A program made the translations under genes and the position numbers. Positions 17,120 through 26,470 of a stretch of 64,000 nt of DNA are shown piece after piece. The DNA is from Acidovorax sp. GW101-3H11 (GTDB taxonomy: Bacteria > Pseudomonadota > Gammaproteobacteria > Burkholderiales > Burkholderiaceae_C). The first letter of the stretch is position 1. Each line of letters starts with the position of its first letter. Location of the stretch: positions 62,001-126,000 of the forward strand of contig NZ_LUKZ01000025.1 in the NCBI RefSeq assembly GCF_001633105.1. The letters run 5' to 3'. Below the pieces are notes generated by a model, which saw only the letters and a program-made list of their open reading frames with translations, had not been told where the DNA came from and did not search any database.

Positions 17120-17866
17120 ATGAAAGACGGCCCCCACATCGCGCGCATTGCCGCGCTCATCGGCGACAGCGCGCGTGCCGAAGTCCTCACGGCCCTGATG
17201 GCCGACCGCGCGCTCACGGCCACCGAGCTGGCCGACGTGGCGGGCGTGACCAAGCAGACCATCAGCGCCCACCTGGCCAAGCTGCTCGACGCCGGTTTGC
17301 TGGCCGTGGAAAGCCAGGGCCGGCACCGCTACTTCCGGCTGGCCGACCGCGACGTGGCGCAGCTGCTGGAGTCGCTGATGAACGTGGCCTTCCGCGCCGG
17401 TGCCGTGCGCCTGCGCGCCAGCCCGCGCGAACCGGCCCTGCGGCGTGCCCGTGTGTGCTACGACCACCTGGCGGGCGAGGTGGGCGTGCAGCTGCACGAG
17501 GCGCTGCTGCGCCAGGGCTACCTGCACGCCGCCGATGGCGGCTTGGCCGTGACGCCAGCGGGCGCCGAGTGGTTTGCGCACCAGGGCATCGACACCACCG
17601 CAGCCGCACGCCAGCGGCGCATGCTGTGCCGCCCCTGCCTGGACTGGAGCGAGCGGCGCCACCACCTGGGCGGCGCCTTGGGCGCGGCACTGCTGCAGCG
17701 CCTGCTGGAGCGTGGCTGGGCCCGGCGCGACAAGGATTCGCGGGTGCTGCATTTCTCTGCCGAGGGCGAGCTGGCCCTGCGCGCCTGGCTCGCGCCCGCT
17801 GCGGGCGAGGCCGCCAGCAATGAACCACCCCGCCCCCTTGCGGCCCGGGGCCGGTCCGGCCGATGA
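17120..17866 (+). CDS. ArsR-family winged-helix regulator
   Basis: A 248-residue regulator. The N-terminal winged helix reads [47 protein letters not shown], then [10 protein letters not shown] for the wing. The C-terminal half is a longer domain with [18 protein letters not shown], and [20 protein letters not shown], where cysteines and histidines could bind a metal or cofactor. This longer type is a recognised ArsR subgroup. It is divergent from the NIPSNAP/ABM pair and overlaps ynfA by four bases. Confidence 0.88.
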   Translation: MKDGPHIARIAALIGDSARAEVLTALMADRALTATELADVAGVTKQTISAHLAKLLDAGLLAVESQGRHRYFRLADRDVAQLLESLMNVAFRAGAVRLRASPREPALRRARVCYDHLAGEVGVQLHEALLRQGYLHAADGGLAVTPAGAEWFAHQGIDTTAAARQRRMLCRPCLDWSERRHHLGGALGAALLQRLLERGWARRDKDSRVLHFSAEGELALRAWLAPAAGEAASNEPPRPLAARGRSGR

Positions 17867-18186
17867 AAACCTTGGCACTGTTTCTGGCCACCGCCCTGGC
17901 CGAGATCGTGGGCTGCTACCTGCCGTGGCTCTGGCTGCGCCAGGGCAAGCCGGTGTGGCTGCTGCTGCCCGCAGCCGCAAGCCTCGCGCTGTTTGCCTGG
18001 CTGCTCACGCTGCACGACACCACCGACGCAGGCCGCGTGTATGCGGCCTACGGCGGCGTCTACATCGGTGTGGCGCTGGCCTGGCTCTGGGCGGTGGATG
18101 GCATCCGGCCCACGCCGTGGGATGTGGCGGGCGTGCTGGTGGCGCTGGCGGGCATGGCGATCATCATGTTCCAACCCGTGGAGTGA
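17863..18186 (+). CDS. YnfA-family (UPF0060) inner-membrane protein
   Basis: A 107-residue membrane protein with four hydrophobic helices, matching UPF0060/YnfA in length and sequence: [21 protein letters not shown], then [37 protein letters not shown] and a final helix. YnfA is related in fold to small multidrug resistance transporters, and export of drugs or cations has been proposed for it. The ATG overlaps the ArsR stop (ATGA), so the two genes are coupled. A long GC-rich repeat begins about 3 bases after the stop. Confidence 0.9.
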   Translation: MKTLALFLATALAEIVGCYLPWLWLRQGKPVWLLLPAAASLALFAWLLTLHDTTDAGRVYAAYGGVYIGVALAWLWAVDGIRPTPWDVAGVLVALAGMAIIMFQPVE

Positions 18187-18188
18187 AC

Positions 18189-18325
18189 ACCCCCTGAGTC
18201 GCCTTCGGCGCCTCCCCCTCGCCTGCGGGAGGGGGGCGCCCCAACGCAAGGGCTGGATACGCCGCCTTCGCGGCGGGGCGGCTCTTGCGCGGGGGCACTG
18301 GCCTGCGCCGCGCCAAGCTCGAAGG
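18189..18325 (+). repeat. Stop-codon-proximal GC-rich repeat, copy B
   Basis: Begins about 3 bases after the ynfA stop with cccctgagtcgcc, contains a gcctgcgggagggggg hairpin arm, then cgcggcggggcggctcttg and gcgccgcgccaagctcgaag. It matches copies A (1.6 kb) and C (47.1 kb) in module order and in orientation relative to the gene just before it. Confidence 0.75.
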
Positions 18326-18341
18326 CTGCGGCGCCCGGGCC

Positions 18342-19928
18342 TCAATTCACCTTGATGAGGCGCCAGTCGATGCGGTTGTCCGGCCGCTGCACCAGTTCCA
18401 CGTTTTTCTTCATGGCCCAGGCCAGCATCTGGTTGTGCAGGGGGATGTTGGCCACGGTGTCGTTCTGCAGCTGCAGGCCCTCGGTCAGCAGGCGGTTGCG
18501 CACGGGCTGGTCGGTCTCGGTTTTCACGCGGTCCACGATGTAGTCCATGCGTTCGTTGCTGTAGCGGCCCAGGTTGTAGTTGCCGTCACCGCCCGTGGTC
18601 TTGGTGCGGGTGAGCGACTGCAGGGTGTACAGCGCGTCGAACGTGGGCACGCCCCAGCTGAGCAGCGCGATGCTGGCCTCGTGCCGCTGGGCCATGGGGT
18701 AGTAGGTGACCGAGGGCAGCGTGCGCAGCTTGGCTTTCACGCCCACGCGCGACCACATCGAGGTGATGGCCTGGCACAGCTCCTCGTCCTGGATGATGGC
18801 GTTGTTGCTGCAGGCAAAGTCCACCTCAAAGCCGTCCTTGTAGCCCGCCTCAGCAAGCAGCGCCTTGGCGGCGTTGGGGTCGTAGGGCAGGCGTTTGTCT
18901 GCGGCGTCCGTCCAGCCGTTGACCAGCGGCGACACCATGGCCCCGGTGGGTTTGGACATGCCGCGCATGGTCACGCGCTGCAGCGTGGCGCTGTCGATGG
19001 CCTGGTAGAGCGCCTTGCGCACGCGCAGGTCCTTGAGCGGGTTCTTGCCCTTGACATTGCTGCCCACCAGCTCGTCGCGGAACTGGTCCATGGCGAGGTA
19101 CACGGTGCGGTTCTCCACCATCTCCATGACCTTGAGGTTGGGGTTGGCCTTGATGCGGGCCAGGTCCTGGATGCTGGTGTCACGCACCATGTCCACCTCG
19201 CCCGACAGCAGCGCGGCAATGCGCGTGGCTTCGGACTTGATGGGGGTGAAGGTGATCTCGGTCACATTGCCTTCGGCCTTGCCTGCATTCCACCAGTGGG
19301 GGTTGGCCGTGAACACGATCTTCTGGTCGGGCACCCATTCCTTGAGTACAAACGGCCCGGTGCCCATGGCATTGCGGTGGGAGAAGGTTTCGTCCTTGGC
19401 CTTGATGTCCTTGGGCTCGACCGAGTTGTGTTTCTCGGCCCAGGCCTTGCTCATCACGCGCAGCTCGGTGAGCTGGTTCAGGATCACCGGGTTGGGGTTC
19501 TTCAGGAAGATATCGATGGTCTCGCCGTCCACCTTGGCGATGCGGTCCATGCCCTGGGTGTAGATGGAGTAGGTGGAGGTCCTGCTCATCGCGCGCTGCA
19601 GCGAATAGACCACGTCATCGGCCGTCATGGCCGAGCCGTCGCTGAACTTCACGCCCTGGCGCAGCTTCACGCGCAGCTGCGTGGGGCTGACCTGCTGCCA
19701 CGAGGTGGCCAGCAGCGGCTCGACCTTGAGCGTGCGGCTGTTGAACATGACCAGCGACTCGTACACGGCCGCATGGATGCCGTTGCCCAGGGCGCTGTTC
19801 TGCGAATGGATATCCATGCTCTGGATATCGGTGGAGCCTGCCCACTTGAACGGTTTTGCCGACACAGCGGGAGCAACGGTTGCCAGGGCCAGGGTGGCGG
19901 CCGCAAGCAGGGAACGCTTGAATTGCAT
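18342..19928 (-). CDS. Peptide/nickel-type ABC transporter substrate-binding protein
   Basis: A 528-residue periplasmic protein of SBP family 5 (DppA/OppA-like). The signal peptide (MQFKRSLLAAATLALATVAP) ends in VSAK near residue 25. Family segments include ESLVMFNSRTLKVEPLLATSW, LRQGVKFSDGSAMTADDVVYSL, NAMGTGPFVLKEW and RVRKALYQAIDS. The ATG at 19928 is preceded by aaggaaa. No permease or ATPase gene is nearby, so it is an orphan receptor that must serve a transporter encoded elsewhere. The ligand is probably a peptide or another medium-sized solute; this cannot be fixed from sequence. Confidence 0.9.
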   Translation of the reverse strand: MQFKRSLLAAATLALATVAPAVSAKPFKWAGSTDIQSMDIHSQNSALGNGIHAAVYESLVMFNSRTLKVEPLLATSWQQVSPTQLRVKLRQGVKFSDGSAMTADDVVYSLQRAMSRTSTYSIYTQGMDRIAKVDGETIDIFLKNPNPVILNQLTELRVMSKAWAEKHNSVEPKDIKAKDETFSHRNAMGTGPFVLKEWVPDQKIVFTANPHWWNAGKAEGNVTEITFTPIKSEATRIAALLSGEVDMVRDTSIQDLARIKANPNLKVMEMVENRTVYLAMDQFRDELVGSNVKGKNPLKDLRVRKALYQAIDSATLQRVTMRGMSKPTGAMVSPLVNGWTDAADKRLPYDPNAAKALLAEAGYKDGFEVDFACSNNAIIQDEELCQAITSMWSRVGVKAKLRTLPSVTYYPMAQRHEASIALLSWGVPTFDALYTLQSLTRTKTTGGDGNYNLGRYSNERMDYIVDRVKTETDQPVRNRLLTEGLQLQNDTVANIPLHNQMLAWAMKKNVELVQRPDNRIDWRLIKVN

Positions 19929-20097
19929 GGCGAAATTTCCTTGATGAAATAGGAGAACCGGCAATATGCAGCAGGAAACAGGCCAGCCCAAGCCCCCACG
20001 CGCCATGTGTGGCACGGGCGATGCAAGCCCCGTGTCGGGACCGATTGCGCGCCGGGTGCGGCTGGGATAAAAGGGCTGTGGCAGGCCGGTGCACCGG

Positions 20098-20628
20098 CTA
20101 CGGCACTGACCGCACCGGATAGCGCACGCCATCGCGCGCCGTGCCCACCTGCAGCAGGTTGATCACCCCCATCACGTCATCCACCAGCCACACCGCTTTT
20201 TCCAGCGCGGCGGCCTGGGCCTGCGACTGCACGCAACCCATCAAGGTGACCAGCCGCCGCTCGCCCAGCACCCACACGCTGGTGTCGTCAAAGCGGCCAT
20301 CCTGCTGGATGTAGCGCTGCACGCGCGGGATGATCTCGGCGTCGTACAGGTAGGAGTTGGGCAGGCGGCAGCGCCCTACGCGGTGGCAGCTGCCGCCGTG
20401 TTGTGATCGCACATGCGCCAGCTCGCGCACCTCGGCCTCGGTGTAGAGCGGGCCTTCGGGCACGGGGCAATGCGGGATGGCGCGGGTGACCTGGACGAAG
20501 GGGTCGTTGAAGGCGTTGGTGCGCGCCTGCACAGGAGCGCCCTGCTGGGCGCTGGCCGATGACACAGCAAAAGTGGCCAGCAAAGACAGGAGCGCACCCC
20601 GCCACCCGCCCGAATCGACACTGTGCAT
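20098..20628 (-). CDS. Secreted BON-like protein
   Basis: A 176-residue exported protein. The signal peptide covers residues 1-28 and ends in SSASAQQ. A cysteine-rich middle has CPVPEGPLYTEAEVRELAHVRSQ, then CHRVGRCRLPNSYLYDAEIIPRV. The C-terminal 80 residues read RVQRYIQQDGRFDDTSVWVLGERRLVTLMGCVQSQAQAAALEKAVWLVDDVMGVINLL, with the secondary-structure pattern of a BON domain (phospholipid-binding, in envelope proteins). The BON call is by pattern. The start at 20628 places the signal peptide at the N-terminus. Confidence 0.7.
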   Translation of the reverse strand: MHSVDSGGWRGALLSLLATFAVSSASAQQGAPVQARTNAFNDPFVQVTRAIPHCPVPEGPLYTEAEVRELAHVRSQHGGSCHRVGRCRLPNSYLYDAEIIPRVQRYIQQDGRFDDTSVWVLGERRLVTLMGCVQSQAQAAALEKAVWLVDDVMGVINLLQVGTARDGVRYPVRSVP

Positions 20629-20670
20629 GCAGAGCCCTTCTCTCCTGGTGAACCGCAGCGCTGCAGCATT

Positions 20671-20740
20671 CAATTGCTATTAAATAGATAGCAAACATCT
20701 ATGGGCGCGCGGAAACGGCCATTTTCTTCCATATTTTTCC
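20671..20740 (+). repeat. AT-rich gene-end repeat, copy 3
   Basis: Contains gctattaaatagatagc, a gc-rich middle (gggcgcgcgg) and ggccattttcttcc. It lies in the shared upstream region of the divergent BON-like and exonuclease genes, so this copy is not at a gene 3' end. Confidence 0.65.
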
Positions 20741-20803
20741 GCTGCGCGACAGATATCCCAAGTCGCACCTCGGCTTTGGCCGGGCGCCTACGATCCCACC
20801 CAC

Positions 20804-21868
20804 ATGCACCGCAACGACCTGATCGTCCACCGACCCGAAGGCCTGTATTGCCCAGCGGGAGATTTCTACATCGACCCCTGGCGGCCGGTGGAGCGGGCCG
20901 TGATCACACACGCGCATTCGGACCATGCACGCATGGGTTCGGCCCACTACCTGGCACACGAGGGCAGCGCGGGCACGCTGCGCAATCGGCTGGGGGCGGG
21001 CATTGATCTGCAGACGCTGGGCTATGGCGAGGTCATCGATCACCATGGTGTGCGCGTGTCGCTGCACCCGGCCGGGCATGTGCTGGGCTCGGCCCAGGTG
21101 CGCATCGAGCACGGTGGCCAGGTGTGGGTGGCCTCGGGCGACTACAAGCTCGAAGACGACGGCACCTGCCCGCCGTTCGAGCCGGTGCGCTGCCACACCT
21201 TCATCACCGAATCGACCTTTGGCCTGCCCATCTACCGCTGGCCTGCGCAGCCCGCGCTGTTCGCCGACATCAATGCCTGGTGGGCTGCCAATGCAACGGC
21301 GGGCAAGTCCAGCGTGCTCTATGCCTACGCCTTCGGCAAAGCGCAGCGGCTGCTGCATGGCGTGGATGCCAGCATCGGGCCGATCGTGGTGCATGGCGCG
21401 GTGGAGCCGCTCAGCGCCGTGTACCGCGCGGCCGGTGTGAACCTGCCGCCCACGCTGCGTGTGACGGACCCAGGCCTGACCAAGGCGGACCTGAAACGCG
21501 CGCTGGTGCTGGCCCCGCCCTCGGCAGCGGGCACACCGTGGCTCAAGCGGTTTGGCGAACACTCCGACGCGTTTGCCAGCGGCTGGATGCTGGTGCGCGG
21601 CGCACGCCGACGCCGGGGCGTGGACCGGGGCTTTGTAATGAGCGACCACGCCGACTGGCCCAGCTTGCAAAAGGCCATTGGCGCCACGGGCGCGGAGCGC
21701 GTCATCGTCACCCACGGCAGCACGGCGGTGATGGTGCGCTGGCTGTGCGAGCAGGGGCTGGATGCCCAGGTGTTTGCCACCGAATACGGCGCCGATGACA
21801 ACGAGGACGATGCAGGGGCTGTGCCCGAGCAGCCGGTCAGCGCCCCCGCCGCCGAGGCTGCGCCATGA
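20804..21868 (+). CDS. Ligase-associated metallo-beta-lactamase-fold DNA exonuclease
   Basis: A 354-residue MBL/beta-CASP nuclease, first gene of a four-gene DNA repair operon. The metal site is visible: THAHSDHARMGS near residue 35, HPAGHVLGSAQV near 90, SGDYKLEDD near 110, and FVMSDHADW near 280. This is the protein that in many proteobacteria accompanies an ATP-dependent ligase, an Lhr-like helicase and PdeM; an exonuclease role on DNA ends is family knowledge. The last 25 residues are an acidic Ala/Pro-rich tail. The stop overlaps the ligase start by ATGA. The start is the ATG giving MHRNDLIVHRPEGLYCPAGDF. Confidence 0.92.
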   Translation: MHRNDLIVHRPEGLYCPAGDFYIDPWRPVERAVITHAHSDHARMGSAHYLAHEGSAGTLRNRLGAGIDLQTLGYGEVIDHHGVRVSLHPAGHVLGSAQVRIEHGGQVWVASGDYKLEDDGTCPPFEPVRCHTFITESTFGLPIYRWPAQPALFADINAWWAANATAGKSSVLYAYAFGKAQRLLHGVDASIGPIVVHGAVEPLSAVYRAAGVNLPPTLRVTDPGLTKADLKRALVLAPPSAAGTPWLKRFGEHSDAFASGWMLVRGARRRRGVDRGFVMSDHADWPSLQKAIGATGAERVIVTHGSTAVMVRWLCEQGLDAQVFATEYGADDNEDDAGAVPEQPVSAPAAEAAP

Positions 21869-23676
21869 AGCAGTTCGCCACCCTCTTCCAGGCGCTCGAT
21901 GCCACCACCGCCCAGTCGGCCAAGCTGGCCGCCCTGGTGGCCTACCTGCGCGTGGCCGCCCCCGGCGATGCGGCCTGGGCCGTGTACTTTCTGGCGGGCG
22001 GCAAGCCGCGTCAGATGGTGCCCACCAAGCGCCTCAAAGCCCTGGCGCAACAGGCTGCAGGCCTGCCCGAATGGCTGTTTGACGAAAGCTACGAGGCCGT
22101 GGGCGACCTGGCCGAAACCATCGCCCTGCTGCTGCCCCCGCCGGTCGAGCCTACCGAACTGGCATTGGCCGAATGGATGGCCGAGCTGCTGCCACTGCGC
22201 ACCCTGCCACCGGATGAGGCCGACGCCCGCCTGCGCACGCAATGGGCAAGGCTGGCGCCCGAGCAGCGCTTTGTGTACTTCAAGCTCATCACCGGCAACT
22301 TCCGCGTAGGCGTGTCACGGCTGCAGGTCACGCAGGCACTGGCCACCGTGAGCGGGCTGGAAGCCAAGCGCATCGCCCACCGGCTGATGGGCTACACGCA
22401 AATCGGCCGCCAACCACAGGCCGCCGACTACGCCGCGCTGGTGGCACCGGCCGAAGGAGATGCAGGCCAAGCCAGCGATGGCGCTGCCGGTCACCCTTAC
22501 CCCTTCTTTCTGGCCCACCCGTTCAGCCAGCCGGTGGCCGACATGCCCGCACTGCTGGGCCCGGTGGAGGACTGGCAGGTGGAATGGAAATGGGACGGCA
22601 TCCGCGCCCAAGTCGTGCGGCGCGCCGGGGCCGTGTGGGTGTGGTCGCGCGGTGAAGAGCTGGTGACCGACCGCTTCCCGGAACTGGCCAGCGCCGCGCT
22701 GTACGGCCTGCCCGATGGCACCGTGATGGATGGCGAGATCCTGGTGTGGCTGCCGGGAGAGCCCGCCCCGCGCCCCTTCGCCGACCTGCAAAAACGCCTG
22801 GGCCGCAAAACACTCACACCCAAACTGCTGCGCGAACTGCCCGTGGTGCTGGTGGCCTACGACCTGCTGGAACATGCGGGGCAGGATCTTCGGCCGCAGC
22901 CGCAGCAGGCCCGCCGCGCGCTGCTGGAGGCCACGCTGCAGCCACCGGATATGGCCACAGAAGTGCCTGCAAACACCGAACCGTTCTCGCTGAGCCTGTC
23001 GAAGCGCGGTGCAGGACTTCGACAAGCTCAGTCCGAACGGTGGGTGGGGTTTGACCGGAATCCCCCATCTTCAGCCGCGACCCCATCACAGCAAACCCTG
23101 CGCCTGAGCGCTTTGCTGCAGGGCACCGATTGGCACAACCTGGCACGCCAGCGCGAGGCTGCACGCAGCATGGGCACCGAGGGCTTCATGCTCAAACACC
23201 GCAGCGCGCAGTATGGCGTGGGCCGCACCAAGGATGTGGGCGTGTGGTGGAAGTGGAAGATCGACCCCATGAGCGTAGACGCGGTACTCATCTACGCCCA
23301 GCGCGGCCATGGCCGCCGCGCAAGCCTCTACACCGACTACACCTTTGCTGTGTGGACCGGGCCGCAGGACGACCCGGAGCGCCAGCTCGTGCCGTTTGCC
23401 AAGGCCTATTCGGGCCTGACGGATGCCGAGATTGCGCAGGTGGACGCCATCGTCCGCAAGACCACGCGCGAGAGCTTTGGGCCTGTGCGCAGTGTGGACG
23501 CGACACTGGTGTTTGAGCTGGGCTTCGAAGGCATTGCGCGCAGCCCGCGCCACAAGAGCGGCATTGCCGTGCGCTTTCCGCGCATGCTGCGCTGGCGGCA
23601 AGACAAACCCGTTGCCGAGGCCGATACCTTGCAAACGCTGATGGCACTGCTGCCGGGGCAGGACGCGGCCGCATGA
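21865..23676 (+). CDS. ATP-dependent DNA ligase, ligase-associated operon type
   Basis: A 603-residue ATP-dependent ligase that seals nicks in duplex DNA. The N-terminal helical DNA-binding domain is followed by the adenylation domain with the nucleophile Lys242 in WKWDGIRAQ, then [28 protein letters not shown] and WWKWKID. The OB-fold domain ends the protein (VELGFEGI-like segment [17 protein letters not shown]). Residues 373-392 are encoded by a 60-base REP palindrome inserted exactly on a codon boundary, and the flanking residues to about 410 also look like filler, so this protein is longer than the family norm. The start and stop overlap the neighbouring genes by four bases each. Confidence 0.95.
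   Translation: MKQFATLFQALDATTAQSAKLAALVAYLRVAAPGDAAWAVYFLAGGKPRQMVPTKRLKALAQQAAGLPEWLFDESYEAVGDLAETIALLLPPPVEPTELALAEWMAELLPLRTLPPDEADARLRTQWARLAPEQRFVYFKLITGNFRVGVSRLQVTQALATVSGLEAKRIAHRLMGYTQIGRQPQAADYAALVAPAEGDAGQASDGAAGHPYPFFLAHPFSQPVADMPALLGPVEDWQVEWKWDGIRAQVVRRAGAVWVWSRGEELVTDRFPELASAALYGLPDGTVMDGEILVWLPGEPAPRPFADLQKRLGRKTLTPKLLRELPVVLVAYDLLEHAGQDLRPQPQQARRALLEATLQPPDMATEVPANTEPFSLSLSKRGAGLRQAQSERWVGFDRNPPSSAATPSQQTLRLSALLQGTDWHNLARQREAARSMGTEGFMLKHRSAQYGVGRTKDVGVWWKWKIDPMSVDAVLIYAQRGHGRRASLYTDYTFAVWTGPQDDPERQLVPFAKAYSGLTDAEIAQVDAIVRKTTRESFGPVRSVDATLVFELGFEGIARSPRHKSGIAVRFPRMLRWRQDKPVAEADTLQTLMALLPGQDAAA
22981..23040. repeat. REP-like palindrome inside the ligase gene
   Basis: Arms at 22981-23004 and 23017-23040, with tgagcctgtcgaag in the left arm and cttcgacaagctcag in the right. 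Length is 60 bases, and it starts on codon 373 of the ligase, so the frame stays open and 20 residues are added. It lies between the adenylation motifs upstream and the EGFMLKHR segment downstream. Confidence 0.88.
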
Positions 23677-26465
23677 GCACGACACGCCGCCCGCGCAAGC
23701 CCCTGCCCCCGGTGGCACCGAGTGCTGCAGCCGCCTGGATGGCGGCGCGCGGGTGGCAGCCCTTCGGCTTCCAGCACGACGTGTGGCGCGCGATGGGCGA
23801 GGGCCGCTCGGGCCTGCTGCACGCCACCACGGGCGCGGGCAAGACCTATGCGGTGTGGCTGGGTGCGCTGCAGCATTGGGCGCCCCTCCTAACCGCTCGG
23901 GCCGAGCCTGTCGAAGCCGGGGCACCCTCGGAAACAAGCCCTTCGACAGGCTCAGGGCGAACGGCTGAACGAGCGCTACGGGCCCCAGCGGCGACCTTCA
24001 GTGCCCGAACACGCCGCGCTGCAGCACCACCCCTCACCGTGCTATGGATCACGCCCATGCGCGCATTGGCGGCCGATTCGCTGCGCGCCCTGCAAGCACC
24101 GCTGCCCGACCTGGCTCCCACATGGACCAGCGGCCTGCGCACCGGAGACACCGCCAGCGGCGAGCGCGCTGCGCAAGACCGCCGCCTGCCCACGCTGCTG
24201 GTGACCACGCCCGAAAGCGTCTCGCTGCTGCTGGCCCGCGCCGATGCGCGTGAGCGCCTGGCCAGCGTGCGCCTGGTGGTGGTGGACGAGTGGCACGAGC
24301 TGGTGGGCAACAAGCGCGGCGTGCAGGTGCAGCTGGCGCTGGCGCGCTTGTCGGGCTGGAACCCGGCGCTGCAGGTGTGGGGCATGTCGGCCACGCTGGG
24401 CAACCTGGAGGAGGCCCTGCACACCTTGCTGCCCCAGCCCTTGCCCAGCGCGGCGGGCACGCCACAGCCACCGCCCGCCGTGCTGGTGCAGGGCCGTATC
24501 GACAAGCGGCTGGAGGTGCAGGTGATGCTGCCCGCGCGGGCCGACCGCTTTGCGTGGGCGGGCCACATGGGGCTGAGCTTGCTTCCGCAGGTGGTGCAGT
24601 CGATTGAAGCGGCGGCGTCCACCTTGGTGTTCACCAACACCCGGTCGCAAGCAGAGCGCTGGTACCAGGCGCTGCTGGAGGCACGGCCCGACTGGGCGGG
24701 CACCATCGCGCTGCACCACGGGTCGCTGGGGCATGAGGTGCGCGACTGGGTGGAGCAAGGCCTCAAGGCCGGGCAGCTCAAGGCCGTGGTGTGCACATCG
24801 AGCCTGGACCTGGGCGTGGACTTTTTGCCAGTGGAACAGGTGCTGCAGATCGGCTCGGCCAAAGGCGTGGCGAGGCTGGTGCAGCGCGCCGGTCGCTCGG
24901 GCCATGCGCCGGGGCGCAGCTCCAGCATCACGCTGGTGCCCACGCACAGCCTGGAGCTGGTGGAAGCCGCCGCCGCGCGCCACGCGCTGGCGCAAGGCCG
25001 CATTGAAGACCGGCACACGCCGCGTGCGCCGCTCGACGTGCTGGTGCAGCACCTGGTCACCGTGGCGCTGGGCGGCGGCTTTGTGCCCGATGCGCTGCTG
25101 GCCGAGGTGCGCCGCGCGCCCGCCTACGCTGCCTTGGCCGACAACGACTGGCAGTGGGCGCTGCAGTTTGTGCACCAGGGCGGCGCGTCGCTGGCCTCCT
25201 ACCCGGACTTTCATCGCGTGGTGCCCGACGACGAGGGCGTGTGGCGCGTGCCCGATGCGCGCCTGGCGCGCCGCCACCGCAGCAACATCGGCACCATCGT
25301 GAGCGACGCCGCCATGCAGGTGCAGTTTGTGAGCGGCGGGCGTCTGGGGTCGGTGGAAGAGAGCTTCATCGCCCGGCTGCGCAAGGGTGATGTGTTCATG
25401 TTCGCAGGCCGCCTGCTGGAGCTGGTGCGCACCCAGCAGATGACGGCCTATGTGCGCATCGCCCCCAAGGGCAGCGCTGCACTGCCGCGCTGGAGCGGCG
25501 GGCGCATGCCGCTGTCGAACACGCTGGCCGATGCGATGCTGGAACAGCTGGCGCAGGCCGAGCGCGGCGATTTCACCACGCCCGAGATGCGCTGCGCCCA
25601 GCCGCTGCTGGCGCTGCAGCAGGCCTGGTCGGGGCTGCCCACACCCAGCCGCCTGGTGGCCGAGACCCTGCACACGCGCGAGGGCTGGCACCTGTACCTG
25701 TACCCACTGGCCGGGCGCCTGGTGCACCTGGGCCTGGCCGGGCTGCTGGGCTGGCGCGCGTCGCAGCAGGTGCCCAACACCTTCTCCATCGCGGTCAATG
25801 ACTACGGGCTGGAGCTGCTGTCGGCCAAGCCGGTGGACTGGCCCGCGCTGCTGCCGCACCTGATTGGCGAGGGCACGCACACCACCATCGGTAGCGGGCT
25901 CGAAGACGAAGTGCTGGCCAGCCTGAACGCGACCGAGATGGCGCGCCGGCGCTTTCGCGAGATCGCGCGCATCGCGGGCCTGATCTTCCAGAGCCACCCC
26001 GGCGAGCAGCGCAGCAGCCGCCAGCTGCAGGCCTCGTCGTCGCTCTATTACGACGTGTTTGCGCAGTACGACCCGGGCAACCTGCTGTTGGCCCAGGCCC
26101 GTGCCGAACTGCTGGCGAACGACCTGGACATGGAGCGACTGGCGCGCACACTGCGCGGCATGCAGGCGCAGACCCTCTCTATCCACGCGCTGGAGCGCCC
26201 CACCCCGTTTGCCCTGCCGCTGATGGTGGAGCGCTTTCGCGAGCGGCTGAGCACCGAGACCCTGGCCGACCGGCTGGCGCGCATGGTGCAGGCGCTGGAG
26301 CAGGCAGCCGACGCCACCACGGGCACGCACCTTGCGCAGCACGCCGCGCCATCCACGGAGATGGCGTGGGACGTCCCTGAAGGCTCCCCCACCTCGGCAC
26401 GGCACACGCGCCGAGACCCGGCCGGGGACAGCCCTCGCCGCGCCCGCAGACGCCACGGATTCTGA
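23673..26465 (+). CDS. Ligase-associated DEXH-box helicase, Lhr family
   Basis: A 930-residue SF2 helicase. Motif I is TTGAGKT (near residue 55), motif Ia region [12 protein letters not shown], motif [11 protein letters not shown], motif III MSATLGN, motif IV region [13 protein letters not shown], motif [12 protein letters not shown] and motif [15 protein letters not shown]. The long C-terminal half has the winged-helix and Lhr-core segments (for example [20 protein letters not shown]). It acts with the ligase, exonuclease and PdeM in DNA end or lesion repair by family knowledge. Residues about 74-98, between motifs I and Ia, are encoded by a REP palindrome, and the stretch to about 115 looks poorly conserved. 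Confidence 0.94.
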   Translation: MSTTRRPRKPLPPVAPSAAAAWMAARGWQPFGFQHDVWRAMGEGRSGLLHATTGAGKTYAVWLGALQHWAPLLTARAEPVEAGAPSETSPSTGSGRTAERALRAPAATFSARTRRAAAPPLTVLWITPMRALAADSLRALQAPLPDLAPTWTSGLRTGDTASGERAAQDRRLPTLLVTTPESVSLLLARADARERLASVRLVVVDEWHELVGNKRGVQVQLALARLSGWNPALQVWGMSATLGNLEEALHTLLPQPLPSAAGTPQPPPAVLVQGRIDKRLEVQVMLPARADRFAWAGHMGLSLLPQVVQSIEAAASTLVFTNTRSQAERWYQALLEARPDWAGTIALHHGSLGHEVRDWVEQGLKAGQLKAVVCTSSLDLGVDFLPVEQVLQIGSAKGVARLVQRAGRSGHAPGRSSSITLVPTHSLELVEAAAARHALAQGRIEDRHTPRAPLDVLVQHLVTVALGGGFVPDALLAEVRRAPAYAALADNDWQWALQFVHQGGASLASYPDFHRVVPDDEGVWRVPDARLARRHRSNIGTIVSDAAMQVQFVSGGRLGSVEESFIARLRKGDVFMFAGRLLELVRTQQMTAYVRIAPKGSAALPRWSGGRMPLSNTLADAMLEQLAQAERGDFTTPEMRCAQPLLALQQAWSGLPTPSRLVAETLHTREGWHLYLYPLAGRLVHLGLAGLLGWRASQQVPNTFSIAVNDYGLELLSAKPVDWPALLPHLIGEGTHTTIGSGLEDEVLASLNATEMARRRFREIARIAGLIFQSHPGEQRSSRQLQASSSLYYDVFAQYDPGNLLLAQARAELLANDLDMERLARTLRGMQAQTLSIHALERPTPFALPLMVERFRERLSTETLADRLARMVQALEQAADATTGTHLAQHAAPSTEMAWDVPEGSPTSARHTRRDPAGDSPRRARRRHGF
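23893..23964. repeat. REP-like palindrome inside the helicase gene
   Basis: Arms at 23893-23916 (ccgagcctgtcgaag) and 23941-23964 (cttcgacaggctcag). The element spans 72 bases, a multiple of three, and stays open in the helicase frame, adding 24 residues between helicase motifs I and Ia. Confidence 0.88.
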
Positions 26466-26470
26466 GCCCC

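Noticed and set aside
23893-23964. Extra residues in the helicase as an intein
   Set aside because: The insertion is only 24 residues and palindromic at the DNA level; inteins are much longer and have splice-site residues.
24042-26456. Minus-strand open frame of about 800 codons opposite the helicase gene
   Set aside because: Translation is compositionally odd and matches no family; the plus strand has all helicase motifs in order.
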